Origin: Deferribacterales bacterium Deferri_01
Lineage (GTDB): Bacteria; Chrysiogenota; Deferribacteres; Deferribacterales; Geovibrionaceae
Length of the DNA: 64,000 nucleotides
Direction: 5' to 3'
Assembly: GCA_001603805.1 (NCBI GenBank)
Contig: LUZY01000011.1
Location: forward strand, 151,695-215,694
Part shown: positions 16,698 through 26,343 of the stretch, one piece after another
Layout of the letters: each line of letters begins with the position of its first letter
Numbering within the stretch: position 1 is the first letter of the stretch
Program-made: the position numbers and the translations under genes
The notes under the pieces: model-generated
Seen by the model: the letters and a program-made list of their open reading frames with translations, nothing else
Databases searched by the model: none
What the model was told of the DNA's origin: nothing

Positions 16698-18221
16698 ATG
16701 TTAGGTAATGGAATAAACATAGCCGTGGTGGATATAGGAAGCAACACTGTCCGCCTTCAGGTTTCACAGGTTAAGGATAAAAGCTACAGGGTTCTTGAGG
16801 AATACAAGGAGTCTGTGCGTCTCGGTGACGAGGTTTTTGAATACGGCATGATCACAGAGGCAGCACTTAACAGACTTTTAGTGAGCCTTAAGGAAGTGCG
16901 GGCAATCATTGATAACTGGAAAGTTCATCAGGTGAGAGCTGTGGCTACAGCGTCCTTCAGGGGCGCATCCAACTACAGTGAAGTGATTCAAAAGGTGACG
17001 GACGTCTGCGGTTTCGGCGTTGAGATGATTAGCGGCGAGGAAGAAGCCCGCTACACATTCATAGCCGCTTCGGCAAATTTTCAGATAAGCAAGTATCATG
17101 CTCTGGTGCTTGATATAGGTGGAGGAAGTGCCGAGTATTCCGTTGTGAACAAAGGCAGACTTGAAAAGGCGCACAGTGTTGAGCTGGGCTGCAACAGGCT
17201 TACCAAAAAGTTTATCAAAAGTGACCCTGTGACAAACACTGAGTATCAGACCCTCAAAGACTTTCTGGTGAAAGAAGTCCGGAAGCTGAAGCTCCCTAGA
17301 ACAATAGATCTCCTGATCTGTACCGGCGGTTCAATGGGCAACCTTTCGACTATACATTATCTTGCCTGCGGACAGAGGGCTGACAGAACAGTAAAATATC
17401 TTGAACGCAAACATCTGAAAAAACTGATAAATGACATACGCAACAAAACCATAGCAGAACGCATACAGATTCCCGGCATGGAAGAGAAAAGGGCGGATAT
17501 AATTCTTGCTGCTGCCATGCAGGTTGATGCGGTGCTTGAGGAAACAGACGGCGAAGGTCTTTACACTTTGAGCGGCGGTCTGCGAAGCGGACTTACTATC
17601 GATACTATCAATAAAATGGGGTTTGAGCTTCCTTTTCAGTCGAATATGGATAATGTGCGCCATTCACGCTTAATTGAGATCGGCAACAAGTTTTCTTTTG
17701 AAGAACGTCACGCAAGGCAGGTGACAAAACTTGCCCGCAAACTGTTTGACGGCCTTCACACAGAGCTTGGGCTTGATAAAGCCGACTGGGCAGTGCTGGA
17801 GGCTGCGTCCCTTCTGCACGATATAGGCAATTATATTTCCTACTCAAGCCACCATAAGCATTCCCAGTATCTTATAATGAACTCTGACCTCATGGGATAC
17901 AGCCATGACGAGATAATAACGATAGGCAACATAGCCAGATACCACCGCAAAAGCCCGCCGAGGCAATCTCACAGGTATTTCAGAATGATGACCGGAGACG
18001 GGCAGAGGAAGATAGCCGCTATGAGTGCTGTTCTTCGTGCAGCGGACGGTCTGGACAGATCCCATAAATCTCTTGTTCGTGATTTAGAAGTTCTTGTAAA
18101 ACCAAAGAAAATTGAAATAAAGCTTATTTCCGACCATAATCTCTCTCTGGAGAAAAAGAAGTTTGAAATGAAAAAAGATCTTCTGGAGGAGATAAGCGGG
18201 AAGGAGCTTATTATTTTATGA
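16698..18221 (+). CDS. ppx: Exopolyphosphatase/GppA phosphatase with C-terminal HD domain
   Basis: A 507-residue Ppx/GppA enzyme (hydrolyses polyphosphate ends or pppGpp). The ASKHA nucleotide motifs are intact: VDIGSNTVRLQVS near residue 10, the catalytic-Glu region ISGEEEARYTF near 113, phosphate 2 VLDIGGGSAEYS near 135 and ICTGGSMGNL near 210. From about 320 there is an HD-type helical domain (ASLLHDIGNYISYSSHHKHSQ), as in the long Ppx forms. It overlaps the next gene by 4 bases (ATGA), and that gene overlaps ppk1, so all three are translationally coupled. Synthesis and degradation of polyphosphate are thus produced from one message. Confidence 0.9.
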   Translation: MLGNGINIAVVDIGSNTVRLQVSQVKDKSYRVLEEYKESVRLGDEVFEYGMITEAALNRLLVSLKEVRAIIDNWKVHQVRAVATASFRGASNYSEVIQKVTDVCGFGVEMISGEEEARYTFIAASANFQISKYHALVLDIGGGSAEYSVVNKGRLEKAHSVELGCNRLTKKFIKSDPVTNTEYQTLKDFLVKEVRKLKLPRTIDLLICTGGSMGNLSTIHYLACGQRADRTVKYLERKHLKKLINDIRNKTIAERIQIPGMEEKRADIILAAAMQVDAVLEETDGEGLYTLSGGLRSGLTIDTINKMGFELPFQSNMDNVRHSRLIEIGNKFSFEERHARQVTKLARKLFDGLHTELGLDKADWAVLEAASLLHDIGNYISYSSHHKHSQYLIMNSDLMGYSHDEIITIGNIARYHRKSPPRQSHRYFRMMTGDGQRKIAAMSAVLRAADGLDRSHKSLVRDLEVLVKPKKIEIKLISDHNLSLEKKKFEMKKDLLEEISGKELIIL

Positions 18222-19735
18222 AAAACGGTCTTTTTGCCACGATCAACATAGGCGCAAGTGCGTTCAGAATGCAGATCTCCGAATTTAATGACGGGCATGA
18301 GCGGATTATGGAGACCCTTGTGAAGCCTCTGGGTCTGGGTAAGGATACTTTTACGAAAGGCTATATAACGCTGGACAGTGTGTACAAAGCAACAAATATT
18401 CTCCAGATGTTTCGTCATAAGCTTGATGAGTATGGCATAAAAAAGAACTATAAATGCGTCTGCACCAGCGGGGTCAGGGAAGCCAGAAACCGTTATTTTC
18501 TCATAGATCATGTGATGAACAAAACGGGACTGAAGCTTGAAATTATAGATCCGTCAGATGAGATATACATCAAATACATAGGCGTTAAAAACGATATAAA
18601 AGGCTTTGAAAGCTATGAAAAGAAAGGCGTTCTCTTTGCTAATATATCAAGCGGAAACGTGTCTATAAACATACTCAAGGACGACACCAGCATATTTTCC
18701 GGCTCTCTTCCCTACGGCAGTCTCCGTCTTCGTCAGCTTTTCAAAGGCATACCCATACACAGCCGCTACAAGGCATACAATCAGTATGTGGAGACTATGT
18801 TCAACACAATAAACTCCTCCCTTGGGGGAGCTTCAAAAATAAAGTATCTGGTTTGCTCCGGTAGCTCTGTAAATACTTTGCAGTTTATTTTCAACCCGAA
18901 GGTGAACTACTTCCACCGCACAGAGCTTGAGGAGCTTTATGAAAGAGTGAAGGACAAGACCTCACAGGAGAATATGACAGCACTGGGCATAAGGATAAGT
19001 GAGGCAAAGGTGCTTGTGCCGATGCTTGAAACATACCTGCGTCTGATGCAGTTTGTCGGGACAGATAAGGTGCAGTTCAGCCGTAAATCGTTCCCGAACG
19101 TGCTTACAAGGTATTACTCAAACAATATACGTGACAATGGCTTCCGCAACAGGCTCCGTAATACGCTCTACTATCTGGGAAGACGGTACAATTTTGACGA
19201 ACCGCACTCAAAGGTGGTGACTGATTATTCCGTGCAGATATTTGACGCATTGGGTGATCTGCACAATCTCGGAATGAACGAGCGGATGCTTCTTGAGGCG
19301 GCGGCTATTCTGCATGACATAGGCTATTATATTGATGCCAGAATGCACCACGAGCATTCCTACTACATTGCCAAAGCCTTTGATATGCCAGGACTTGATC
19401 AGGAGCAGATAAAGATAATAGCTTTCCTTGTGCTTATGCACAGAGTCGGTACGGATGAAAGCACAGAAACCAGACTTTCTTATCTGAATATGGAAACACA
19501 GCTTACCATCAGGAAGCTGGTGAGTATACTCCGCATTGCAGATGCCTTGGATACAAGCCATATGCAGCTTGTGGAGACTGTGGATGTGGACGTGCAGAGC
19601 AGTAAAATAATAATCAAGGCACGCACAAGAAAACATGCCTACCTTGAGAAACTTGGATTTGACCAGAAAAAAGATATGTTTCTGGAAACATTCGGCATAC
19701 CTGTCGAGCTGGAAATGAAGGTGCTTTATGAGTGA
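18218..19735 (+). CDS. Degenerate Ppx/GppA paralogue with intact HD domain
   Basis: 505 residues, colinear with the preceding Ppx but with the nucleotide-binding motifs altered. Phosphate 1 reads INIGASAFRMQ (Asp to Asn). The Glu-rich loop reads IDPSDEIYIKYIGV instead of GEEEARYTF. Phosphate 2 reads FANISSGNVSINIL instead of LDIGGGSAEYS. The adenosine motif reads VCSGSSVNTL. The HD domain is preserved (AAILHDIGYYIDARMHHEHSYY). The protein is unlikely to hydrolyse polyphosphate through the ASKHA site. It may bind it, regulate the active paralogue, or act through the HD domain. It overlaps both neighbours (4 and 8 bases). Confidence 0.85.
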   Translation: MKNGLFATINIGASAFRMQISEFNDGHERIMETLVKPLGLGKDTFTKGYITLDSVYKATNILQMFRHKLDEYGIKKNYKCVCTSGVREARNRYFLIDHVMNKTGLKLEIIDPSDEIYIKYIGVKNDIKGFESYEKKGVLFANISSGNVSINILKDDTSIFSGSLPYGSLRLRQLFKGIPIHSRYKAYNQYVETMFNTINSSLGGASKIKYLVCSGSSVNTLQFIFNPKVNYFHRTELEELYERVKDKTSQENMTALGIRISEAKVLVPMLETYLRLMQFVGTDKVQFSRKSFPNVLTRYYSNNIRDNGFRNRLRNTLYYLGRRYNFDEPHSKVVTDYSVQIFDALGDLHNLGMNERMLLEAAAILHDIGYYIDARMHHEHSYYIAKAFDMPGLDQEQIKIIAFLVLMHRVGTDESTETRLSYLNMETQLTIRKLVSILRIADALDTSHMQLVETVDVDVQSSKIIIKARTRKHAYLEKLGFDQKKDMFLETFGIPVELEMKVLYE

Positions 19736-21740
19736 TTATAAATTTATTAACAGGGAGATAAGCTGGCTTCAGTTTAATGAGCGGGTTTTAAGAGAGGCTG
19801 AGGACAGCAGTGTGCCCCTCCTTGAAAAGCTGAAATTTCTGGCAATTTTCTCATCCAATCTGGATGAGTTTTTTATGATTCGTGTCGCAGGCATATATGA
19901 CCAGATAGATGCGAAATACAGCATAAAAGATGCCTCCGGACACACCCCTAAAGAGCTTCTCGGAAAGATTTCCGAAACAGCACACAGGCTTGTGAAGGAT
20001 CAGCAGAAGATATTCAGAAAAACCATAAAAGAATGTGCCAAACACCATATAGTGATTCAGCCGGAGATAGACGGAGAACTTTCGGATATTGTTGACTCAA
20101 TATTTAATGACGAGATTCAGCCGTTGATCTCTCCTGTCACTCTGAGTGCTGCAAATCCTTTTCCGTTTATATATAACCTCCGTCAGTGTATTTTTGTTAA
20201 GCTGGAAAAGGGCGGAGAAACCCACTATTCGATCATTATTATTCCTGAAAATCTGCAAAGGGTGTTTAAAATCCGTCTCCACAGAACCTACTGTGTCACC
20301 AGTGAGGAGATAATAGCCCGCTCTCTGCCGCAGGTGTACCCCGGATACACCGTTGTGGACAGTTATATGCTGCGCCTTACCAGAAATGCCGACCTCACTG
20401 TTGAAGAGGACGAGGCGCAGGATCTGCTTAAGCTGATCGAGAAAAAGCTTCCTTCCCGCAAGAAGGGGAATGTTGTGAGAGTTGAGCTTGATAAAACAGC
20501 ACCGGATGAGGTGCTTAAGTTTCTTCAGGCGCATATAGGTTTTGATAATGAGGATGTGTATATCGTTGATAAACCGTTGGATCTCACGTTTCTTTTCTCC
20601 GTTGCTGACAGCAATCCGGAACTTTTATATCCCGAACACAAGCCTTTTGTACCTTACGGGCTTACCGCAGATGAAAATATATTCGACAAGCTGAAAGAGC
20701 GGGACTATGTGTTCTACCGCCCTTACCATGATTTCGGCTTCAATTCTGCTCTGATACGCCGTGCGGCACAGGATGACAGCGTTCTTGCCATCAAAATGAC
20801 CCTATATAGAGCAAACAGGGGTTCCAGCATTGTTGAGTCTCTGGCTGAGGCAGCAAGGCGGGGAAAACAGGTCTGCGTGGTTATAGAGCTGAAGGCACGC
20901 TTTGACGAGGAGCGTAACGTGGGCTGGGCAAAAAAGCTTGAGGATGCCGGCTGCATAGTCACATACGGGATAACAGGACTGAAGATTCACTCCAAGAACC
21001 TTTTGATAATCAGGAAGGAGCCGCAGGGGATAGTCCGTTACAGCTACCTTTCAACAGGTAATTTTAATGAAGCCACTGCGAAAATTTATACTGATATAGA
21101 CTACATAACGGCAGATGAAAAAGTGGGGCAGGAATGCTCAAATCTCTTTAATCTTCTGATGGGCTATACCGACTATGCCGACTGGCACCGCATCAGTGTT
21201 GCGCCCACCGGGCTTAAAAGCAAGCTTTTGTCTCTTATTGATTATGAAATAGAGAATGCTCTCGCAGGGAAAAAAGCAGAGATGATTGTTAAAATAAACT
21301 CTCTGATAGATAAAGAACTTATTATGAAACTTCATGACGCTTCCCGTGCAGGGGTCAAGATAGAGATGATTATAAGAGGTATCTGCGGCATGACTGCGGG
21401 TGTGAAGGGGCTAACGGAGAATATCAGTATCCGCAGTATCATAGGGCGCTTCCTTGAACATCCCAGAATCATCTACTTTTACCATGGCGGCAAAAAACGT
21501 CTCTTCATATCCACTGCGGACTGGATGGAGCGTAATATGCACTCAAGGGTTGAGCAGCTTTTTGAGATAACAGACAGCAATGCGAAAGACTTCATGATGA
21601 CTATCCTTTCAAGCAACCTGAAGGACAATACTAAGGCGTGGGTTCTGGAAGGGGAGATATACAGAAAACTCAAGCCGGAAGCAGGAGAAGCCCATCACAA
21701 TACACAGGAATTTTTCATAGGGAAGCAGATAGGGCATTGA
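19728..21740 (+). CDS. ppk1: Polyphosphate kinase 1
   Basis: A 670-residue enzyme that reversibly transfers the ATP gamma-phosphate to polyphosphate. The N-terminal domain begins INREISWLQFNERVLREAED, the standard Ppk1 opening. The two catalytic phospholipase D-like domains hold the phospho-acceptor His in ITGLKIHSKN (near residue 420) and the second His in IIYFYHGGKKRLFISTADWMERN (near 580). RANRGSSIVESL and ARFDEERNV are the nucleotide/Mg-binding segments. Length is typical. It is the last gene of the polyphosphate cluster; no clear terminator follows its stop. It acts at the cytoplasm/membrane interface. Confidence 0.96.
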   Translation: MSDYKFINREISWLQFNERVLREAEDSSVPLLEKLKFLAIFSSNLDEFFMIRVAGIYDQIDAKYSIKDASGHTPKELLGKISETAHRLVKDQQKIFRKTIKECAKHHIVIQPEIDGELSDIVDSIFNDEIQPLISPVTLSAANPFPFIYNLRQCIFVKLEKGGETHYSIIIIPENLQRVFKIRLHRTYCVTSEEIIARSLPQVYPGYTVVDSYMLRLTRNADLTVEEDEAQDLLKLIEKKLPSRKKGNVVRVELDKTAPDEVLKFLQAHIGFDNEDVYIVDKPLDLTFLFSVADSNPELLYPEHKPFVPYGLTADENIFDKLKERDYVFYRPYHDFGFNSALIRRAAQDDSVLAIKMTLYRANRGSSIVESLAEAARRGKQVCVVIELKARFDEERNVGWAKKLEDAGCIVTYGITGLKIHSKNLLIIRKEPQGIVRYSYLSTGNFNEATAKIYTDIDYITADEKVGQECSNLFNLLMGYTDYADWHRISVAPTGLKSKLLSLIDYEIENALAGKKAEMIVKINSLIDKELIMKLHDASRAGVKIEMIIRGICGMTAGVKGLTENISIRSIIGRFLEHPRIIYFYHGGKKRLFISTADWMERNMHSRVEQLFEITDSNAKDFMMTILSSNLKDNTKAWVLEGEIYRKLKPEAGEAHHNTQEFFIGKQIGH

Positions 21741-21782
21741 CGGTCTTCAAATTCTGTTGTCTTTTAATCGGGTGTAGTATAT

Positions 21783-21811
21783 CTTAATAAGAGTAAAAAT
21801 ATCTTATTAAG
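21783..21811. repeat. Inverted repeat upstream of a small Cys-rich gene
   Basis: Perfect 10-base arms CTTAATAAGA and TCTTATTAAG with a 9-base spacer, ending 9 bases before the ATG at 21821. It could be an operator or an mRNA hairpin; nothing in the sequence decides. Confidence 0.6.
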
Positions 21812-21820
21812 GTTGCGGTT

Positions 21821-21952
21821 ATGGCAAAGATGTGCAAGCTTTCAAAACAGGAACGAATGGAAAAACTGGACGGCGAAAAACCAAGATATATCTGCAAATG
21901 CGGCAAAGAAGCAGCGAAGGAAAAGCATTTGTGCAAGCCAGAAAGAAAGTAG
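21821..21952 (+). CDS. 43-residue Cys-rich small protein (possible zinc-ribbon-like)
   Basis: A short gene beginning MAKMCKLSKQERMEKLDG and ending in LCKPERK. Four Cys (residue 5, two in CKCG, one in LCKP) could bind a metal. The pattern 'MCKLSK..R.EKL ... C.KCG.....K..LCKP' matches, as I recall it, short hypothetical proteins of Desulfovibrio/Geobacter relatives, where the middle reads CKKCG. It has an AAGG-type upstream signal and a downstream hairpin, and stands alone between ppk1 and the convergent potD. Function unknown. Confidence 0.7.
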   Translation: MAKMCKLSKQERMEKLDGEKPRYICKCGKEAAKEKHLCKPERK

Positions 21953-21968
21953 AATCTCTGCAAAATAA

Positions 21969-21993
21969 AAGGGGCTTGATAACCAAGCCCCTT
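21969..21993. terminator. Bidirectional terminator hairpin between the small gene and potD
   Basis: Ten-base arms AAGGGGCTTG/CAAGCCCCTT with a 5-nt loop, between convergent stops. An A-rich flank on the left gives a U tract on the minus-strand transcript (potD end). Confidence 0.85.
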
Positions 21994-22006
21994 GATGTCA
22001 TTTCAA

Positions 22007-23035
22007 TTATTTGCCTGTTTTAAGCATTTCCCAATATTTTTCATAGATGAGTATAGCGTCACCCACATCTTCCTGAAATTCGCCTTTTGCAACAATAGCA
22101 TCTGACGGGTAGGAGGTGGGGTTGTTTCTAACCTCTTCATCAAGGAGCTTTTTGCCTTCCCTGTTGGGGATAGCGTAGCCTATCTCTTCACTGATTATTT
22201 TTGATATCTCAGGTCTGAGGACAAAGTTAATGAAGGTGTGAGCTTCATTTATATTCTGTGCGTTTTTGGGTATCGCAAAGTTGTCCATCCAGAGTATTAC
22301 GCCTTCTTTCGGGTAAACGTATCTCATGGAGGGCATCTCTTCCTGTGCGAGGAATGCTTCGCCGTTCCAGTTCATTCCGATGGTAACTTCACCGTTGATG
22401 TAAGGCACTTTCGGTGATTCGGAGTTGAATGTGCGGACAGCAGGCATAAGTTTTTTAAGAAGTTCATATGCCTCTTTTATTTCGGATTCTTTTATAGTGT
22501 TGCCGGAGTAGCCGAGCTGAACAAGCGCCATCTGAAATACCTCTCTCACATCATCAGTGAGGAGTATCTTGCCTTTGTAAGCCGGTTTCCACAATATGCT
22601 CCAGCTGTCCACCTTTTCTTTAACTTTATCAGCGTTGTAAGAAAGCCCTGTGCTGCCCCAAAGGTAGGGAACGCTGTAGTCATTGCTTGGGTCATAGGGT
22701 TTGTTAAGCAGGCTTTTTTCAAGGTTTTTAAAGTTGGGTATCTTGTTTTTGTCAATCTTGGAGAGGAGGTTTTCCTTCCTCATTTTGCTCACATAGTAGG
22801 TGGAGGGGACAATCAAATCGTATCCCTTGCCGCTTATGAGCTTAACTTTGGCGTACATCGCCTCGTTGCTGTCGTAGGTGTTGTAGATAACCTTGATCCC
22901 TGTCTCTTTCTGAAACTTCTGAAGAACCTCTTCAGGCATATACTCCGACCAGTTGTACAGGTAGAGTTCCTTTGCCGATGCCGCAAGGGGCATACACATT
23001 GCAAGAAGAAGCGCGATAGTCTGAAAAAATCTCAT
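22007..23035 (-). CDS. potD: Spermidine/putrescine ABC transporter, periplasmic binding protein
   Basis: A 342-residue solute-binding protein with a Sec signal (MRFFQTIALLLAMCM, cleavage after ASA). The mature start ELYLYNWSEYMPEEVLQKF is the hallmark of PotD/PotF. It includes the polyamine-pocket segments YDLIVPSTYYVSKM and GMNWNGEAF, and the acidic/aromatic residues WMDNF. It delivers polyamine to PotBC in the inner membrane. It is the last gene of potABCD on the minus strand and overlaps potC by 4 bases. Confidence 0.95.
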   Translation of the reverse strand: MRFFQTIALLLAMCMPLAASAKELYLYNWSEYMPEEVLQKFQKETGIKVIYNTYDSNEAMYAKVKLISGKGYDLIVPSTYYVSKMRKENLLSKIDKNKIPNFKNLEKSLLNKPYDPSNDYSVPYLWGSTGLSYNADKVKEKVDSWSILWKPAYKGKILLTDDVREVFQMALVQLGYSGNTIKESEIKEAYELLKKLMPAVRTFNSESPKVPYINGEVTIGMNWNGEAFLAQEEMPSMRYVYPKEGVILWMDNFAIPKNAQNINEAHTFINFVLRPEISKIISEEIGYAIPNREGKKLLDEEVRNNPTSYPSDAIVAKGEFQEDVGDAILIYEKYWEMLKTGK

Positions 23036-23799
23036 TTTCTCTCCCTCATCAAGAATTGCGACGTCATTACCATGACGAGCGAAAACAGTAATATAATCGC
23101 ACAGAGTGCGTTTATTTCAGGCTTAACGCCCAGCCTAACCATTGAGAAGATACGAAGCGGCAAAACCTCGTATCCTGGACCCGTTACGAAGAAGGAAACA
23201 ATCACATCATCAAGGGAAAGGGTGAAGCTAAGTAACCACCCGGCGGCGACAGCAGGCAGGGACATGGGGAGAATGACGGATTTGAATATCCGCATCTCGT
23301 CCGCTCCCAGATCCTTTGCAGCCTCTATTACATTTTTGTCGAATCCGCTGAGGCGTGAGTAGACAGTTACAACCACAAAGGGGATCGAAAATGTTATATG
23401 CGATACAAGAAGTGTCCAGAAACCAAGTTCAATTTTTATGGAGGCAAACAACACCAGCAGAGAGATACCCATGACAATATCCGGAGACATAATCACAACG
23501 TATACCAGAGCATAAAGAAGCTTTTTGCCGAAAAAACTGTATCTGTAAAGTGTAACGGCGGTCAGTGTGCCGAGAACTGTTGCGGCGCTTGCCGAAAGAA
23601 ACGCCACAGTAAAGGAGTTTATCGCTGCGTCAAGCAGCATGGTATTAGAGGCAAGCTTACTGTACCAGTCAAGTGTGAAGCCCTTCCACCCCGTCATGTA
23701 CTTTGATGAGTTGAATGAGTTTATCACAAGGATAATGACGGGTATATAGAGAAACAGGTACACCATCAGCATGTACATGCTTTTGAAAAATCTGTTCAT
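23032..23799 (-). CDS. potC: Polyamine ABC transporter permease PotC
   Basis: A 255-residue inner-membrane permease with six hydrophobic segments. The opening YLFLYIPVIILVINSFNSSKY is characteristic of PotC, and the EAA loop, EAAKDLGADEMRIFKSVILPMSLP, docks to the PotA ATPase. Overlaps of 4 bases with both potB and potD indicate tight co-translation. Confidence 0.95.
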   Translation of the reverse strand: MNRFFKSMYMLMVYLFLYIPVIILVINSFNSSKYMTGWKGFTLDWYSKLASNTMLLDAAINSFTVAFLSASAATVLGTLTAVTLYRYSFFGKKLLYALVYVVIMSPDIVMGISLLVLFASIKIELGFWTLLVSHITFSIPFVVVTVYSRLSGFDKNVIEAAKDLGADEMRIFKSVILPMSLPAVAAGWLLSFTLSLDDVIVSFFVTGPGYEVLPLRIFSMVRLGVKPEINALCAIILLFSLVMVMTSQFLMRERK

Positions 23800-24659
23800 A
23801 TGCCGCCCCTCTCGCCTGATTTCTGCACAAGCTTTGTACTCTTGTAGTACACAAGGAGCAGAACAGCCATTATGCAGGATAGAACAACACTCACTGCTGA
23901 ACCGAAGGGCCAGTCACGGGCTGAGAGAAACTGATTTTTAATCAGGTTGCCTATCAGCAGCTCCTTTGCACCGCCCATAAGGTCCGGTATGTAGAAGAGG
24001 CAGAATGACGGAAGAAAAACCAGAATACATCCGGCAATTATACCGGGCATAGTCAGGGGGATTATAACTTTAATAAAGGTCTGTATTTTATTTGCGCCGA
24101 GGTCTCCCGCTGCTTCGATATACACCTTGTCCAGCTTTTCTATACTGGCGTACAGAGGAAGAATCATAAACGGAAGCAAGGAGTAAACCATGCCGATTGT
24201 CACCGCTGTTCCGGTGTATAGCAGTTCCAGCGGCTCACTGATTATACCTGTTGCAAGCAGAGTCTTGTTGAGAAGACCATTGGTTTTAAGCACTATCATT
24301 ATTGCATAGGTACGTATAAGCGAGCTTGTCCAGAAAGGGATTATGATCAGCATAAAAAGTATATGCTTCACTCTGCCTTTAAGCCTTGCCAGCCTGTAGG
24401 CGAACGGATAGCCCACTAAAAGACAGATCAGCATTGAGATGAAGGCAAGCCTGAAAGATTCTGCAAATACTGTGAAATAGACACTTGTGAAGATTCTCTG
24501 GTAGTTCTCAAGGGTGAATGAGAAAGTGACAAAATTGTTTTCATGCCTCTCCAGAAAGCTGACAGCGAATACAAGGATATTGGGAACGAAAACAAATATA
24601 AGAAACCACAATGAGATTATGGATATAACAATTGTTTTAAAGAGGCTTCTTTCATTCAT
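23796..24659 (-). CDS. potB: Polyamine ABC transporter permease PotB
   Basis: A 287-residue permease starting [13 protein letters not shown] at 24659. This start overlaps the potA stop by 8 bases, the usual arrangement; a longer frame would begin inside potA. Six membrane segments are present, and the EAA loop reads [25 protein letters not shown]. With PotC it forms the translocation channel, powered by PotA and fed by PotD. Confidence 0.94.
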   Translation of the reverse strand: MNERSLFKTIVISIISLWFLIFVFVPNILVFAVSFLERHENNFVTFSFTLENYQRIFTSVYFTVFAESFRLAFISMLICLLVGYPFAYRLARLKGRVKHILFMLIIIPFWTSSLIRTYAIMIVLKTNGLLNKTLLATGIISEPLELLYTGTAVTIGMVYSLLPFMILPLYASIEKLDKVYIEAAGDLGANKIQTFIKVIIPLTMPGIIAGCILVFLPSFCLFYIPDLMGGAKELLIGNLIKNQFLSARDWPFGSAVSVVLSCIMAVLLLVYYKSTKLVQKSGERGGI

Positions 24660-25752
24660 TGACCAGAACCACCTCCCATCCGTCAACCCAGCTTATGGCA
24701 ACATCCTGCCCGAGTTTATAGTCAAATTCTTCATATTCCTCGTCAAAAAACTCGCTAGCCAGAAGCTTCTTACCGGAGGGAAGCACTATGATCGATTCAA
24801 GGGTAGCTCCCTTGTATGTTGTTTCTTCCACACGCCCGAAAATGGAGCCTGCTTCGGGTTTTTCAGCCTTGGCGAGTTCCTCTACACGGAGATCCTCCGG
24901 GCGGAGCAGAATGCTGACTTTAGAGCCCTCAGCAGGGCGTTTTTTTGAATGGATCTCGCAGGAGAATCCTTCTATTTTACAGGCAAAGCCGTTATCTGTA
25001 TGTTTTTCCACAACAGTATCAAGCACATTTATCTCGCCCACAAAGCGGGCAACAAAAAGATTCGCCGGCTGTTCATAAACCTGTTTCGGAGTACCTGACT
25101 GCTGAATTACCCCTTCCTCCATAACTATCACACGGTCAGACATGCTGAGTGCTTCTTCCTGATCGTGGGTTACGAATATGAAGGTGATTCCCAGCCTGCG
25201 CTGAAGCTGCTTCAGCTCCACCTGCATCTGCTTGCGGAGTTTGAAGTCAAGAGCAGAAAGAGGCTCATCAAGAAGCAGTATCCGGGGCTTTTTCACCACC
25301 GCACGGGCTATAGCCACCCTCTGCTGCTGTCCGCCTGAAAGCTGGCTCGGTTTCCTGTCTGCGTAATCAGACATCTTCACCATGCGCAGTGCGTCATTGA
25401 CCTGGGCTTTTATTTCAGATTTCGACATTTTGTCCATATTCAGCCCGAAAGCCACATTTTCAAAAACAGTCATGTGAGGGAAGAGGGCATAGCTCTGAAA
25501 AACAGTGTTAACGTGTCTTTTATTGGAAGGTTGATCTGTAATATCACTTCCGGCGAGCAGTATCCGCCCTTCATCGGGCTGCTCAAACCCCGCAATTAAA
25601 CGGAGTATGGTAGTTTTGCCGCATCCGGACGGACCAAGAAGTGTAACAAATTCCCCATCGGATATGGAGAGATTGAGATTCTTCAGAATGGTATTCTCGC
25701 CGAACGATTTTGTTATGTTGGTTAGTTCTATTACTGGTGAGTTCTGTTTCAT
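24652..25752 (-). CDS. potA: Polyamine ABC transporter ATPase PotA
   Basis: A 366-residue ABC ATPase with Walker [10 protein letters not shown], signature LSGGQQQR, Walker [13 protein letters not shown] and the switch His in FVTHDQEEA. The C-terminal TOBE region (about 275-366) is typical of PotA, where it mediates regulation. It is the first gene of potABCD. The start lies close to a 590-base AT-rich gap. No convincing ribosome site or promoter could be fixed; a TTGACA on the minus strand at 25784-25789 is the best -35 candidate. Confidence 0.95.
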   Translation of the reverse strand: MKQNSPVIELTNITKSFGENTILKNLNLSISDGEFVTLLGPSGCGKTTILRLIAGFEQPDEGRILLAGSDITDQPSNKRHVNTVFQSYALFPHMTVFENVAFGLNMDKMSKSEIKAQVNDALRMVKMSDYADRKPSQLSGGQQQRVAIARAVVKKPRILLLDEPLSALDFKLRKQMQVELKQLQRRLGITFIFVTHDQEEALSMSDRVIVMEEGVIQQSGTPKQVYEQPANLFVARFVGEINVLDTVVEKHTDNGFACKIEGFSCEIHSKKRPAEGSKVSILLRPEDLRVEELAKAEKPEAGSIFGRVEETTYKGATLESIIVLPSGKKLLASEFFDEEYEEFDYKLGQDVAISWVDGWEVVLVNE

Positions 25753-26343
25753 TCCGCAGTATTTACAGGAAATATATAAACTATGTCAAGTTTTTCAGTT
25801 GAGTCATTGTAACATATTGCAGTTTCTTGACAAAAACAGCACGCAAAAATCCTGTTTCATGTGTGAAAAACTGCGCTTAGGACTCCTTTATGAAGGTGGT
25901 TTTATTGGAAAATGCTGTATTTTTGAAAATGATATGGTAAAATGAAGGACTAAATAGTGGAAAAATACAAAAATATTTAAAAATAATATTTTTAGAAGCA
26001 AGGGAATTTTAAAGAAAAAGCTCTGACGGAATATTCTCTTCAACCTGCGGTTAACTTTTGTCTGAAAATATTTAAAACATCGTTAATCTTTTTTGATGTT
26101 TCAGTATGGCTGTGATTGATTTGGTGTTCAATAATGATTATAGGTGTTTTTAATAGTGTTTTTATTCTTTTTTTATCAGTTATTTAACAAAAATAAAACT
26201 GTTCTGTTTTTTGTATGATTTTATTGTTAAATTATACACCCATTATTAAATGGTAAGTGATTGTTTTAGTGATGAAAAAGTTTTAATTCTGTCTTGAAAT
26301 GCCGTTGGAATGGTGTATTGTGAAGAACAAGAGGTGATGCAAT
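25753..26343. other. Long AT-rich intergenic region, nothing firm
   Basis: About 590 bases between the divergent potA and the unknown gene at 26344. Strongly A/T rich with many T runs, stop codons in all frames and no convincing ORF, RNA fold or repeat. It must contain the promoters of both flanking genes, but I cannot place them with confidence. A ribosome site (AAGAGGTGATGC) ends the region before 26344. Confidence 0.6.
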
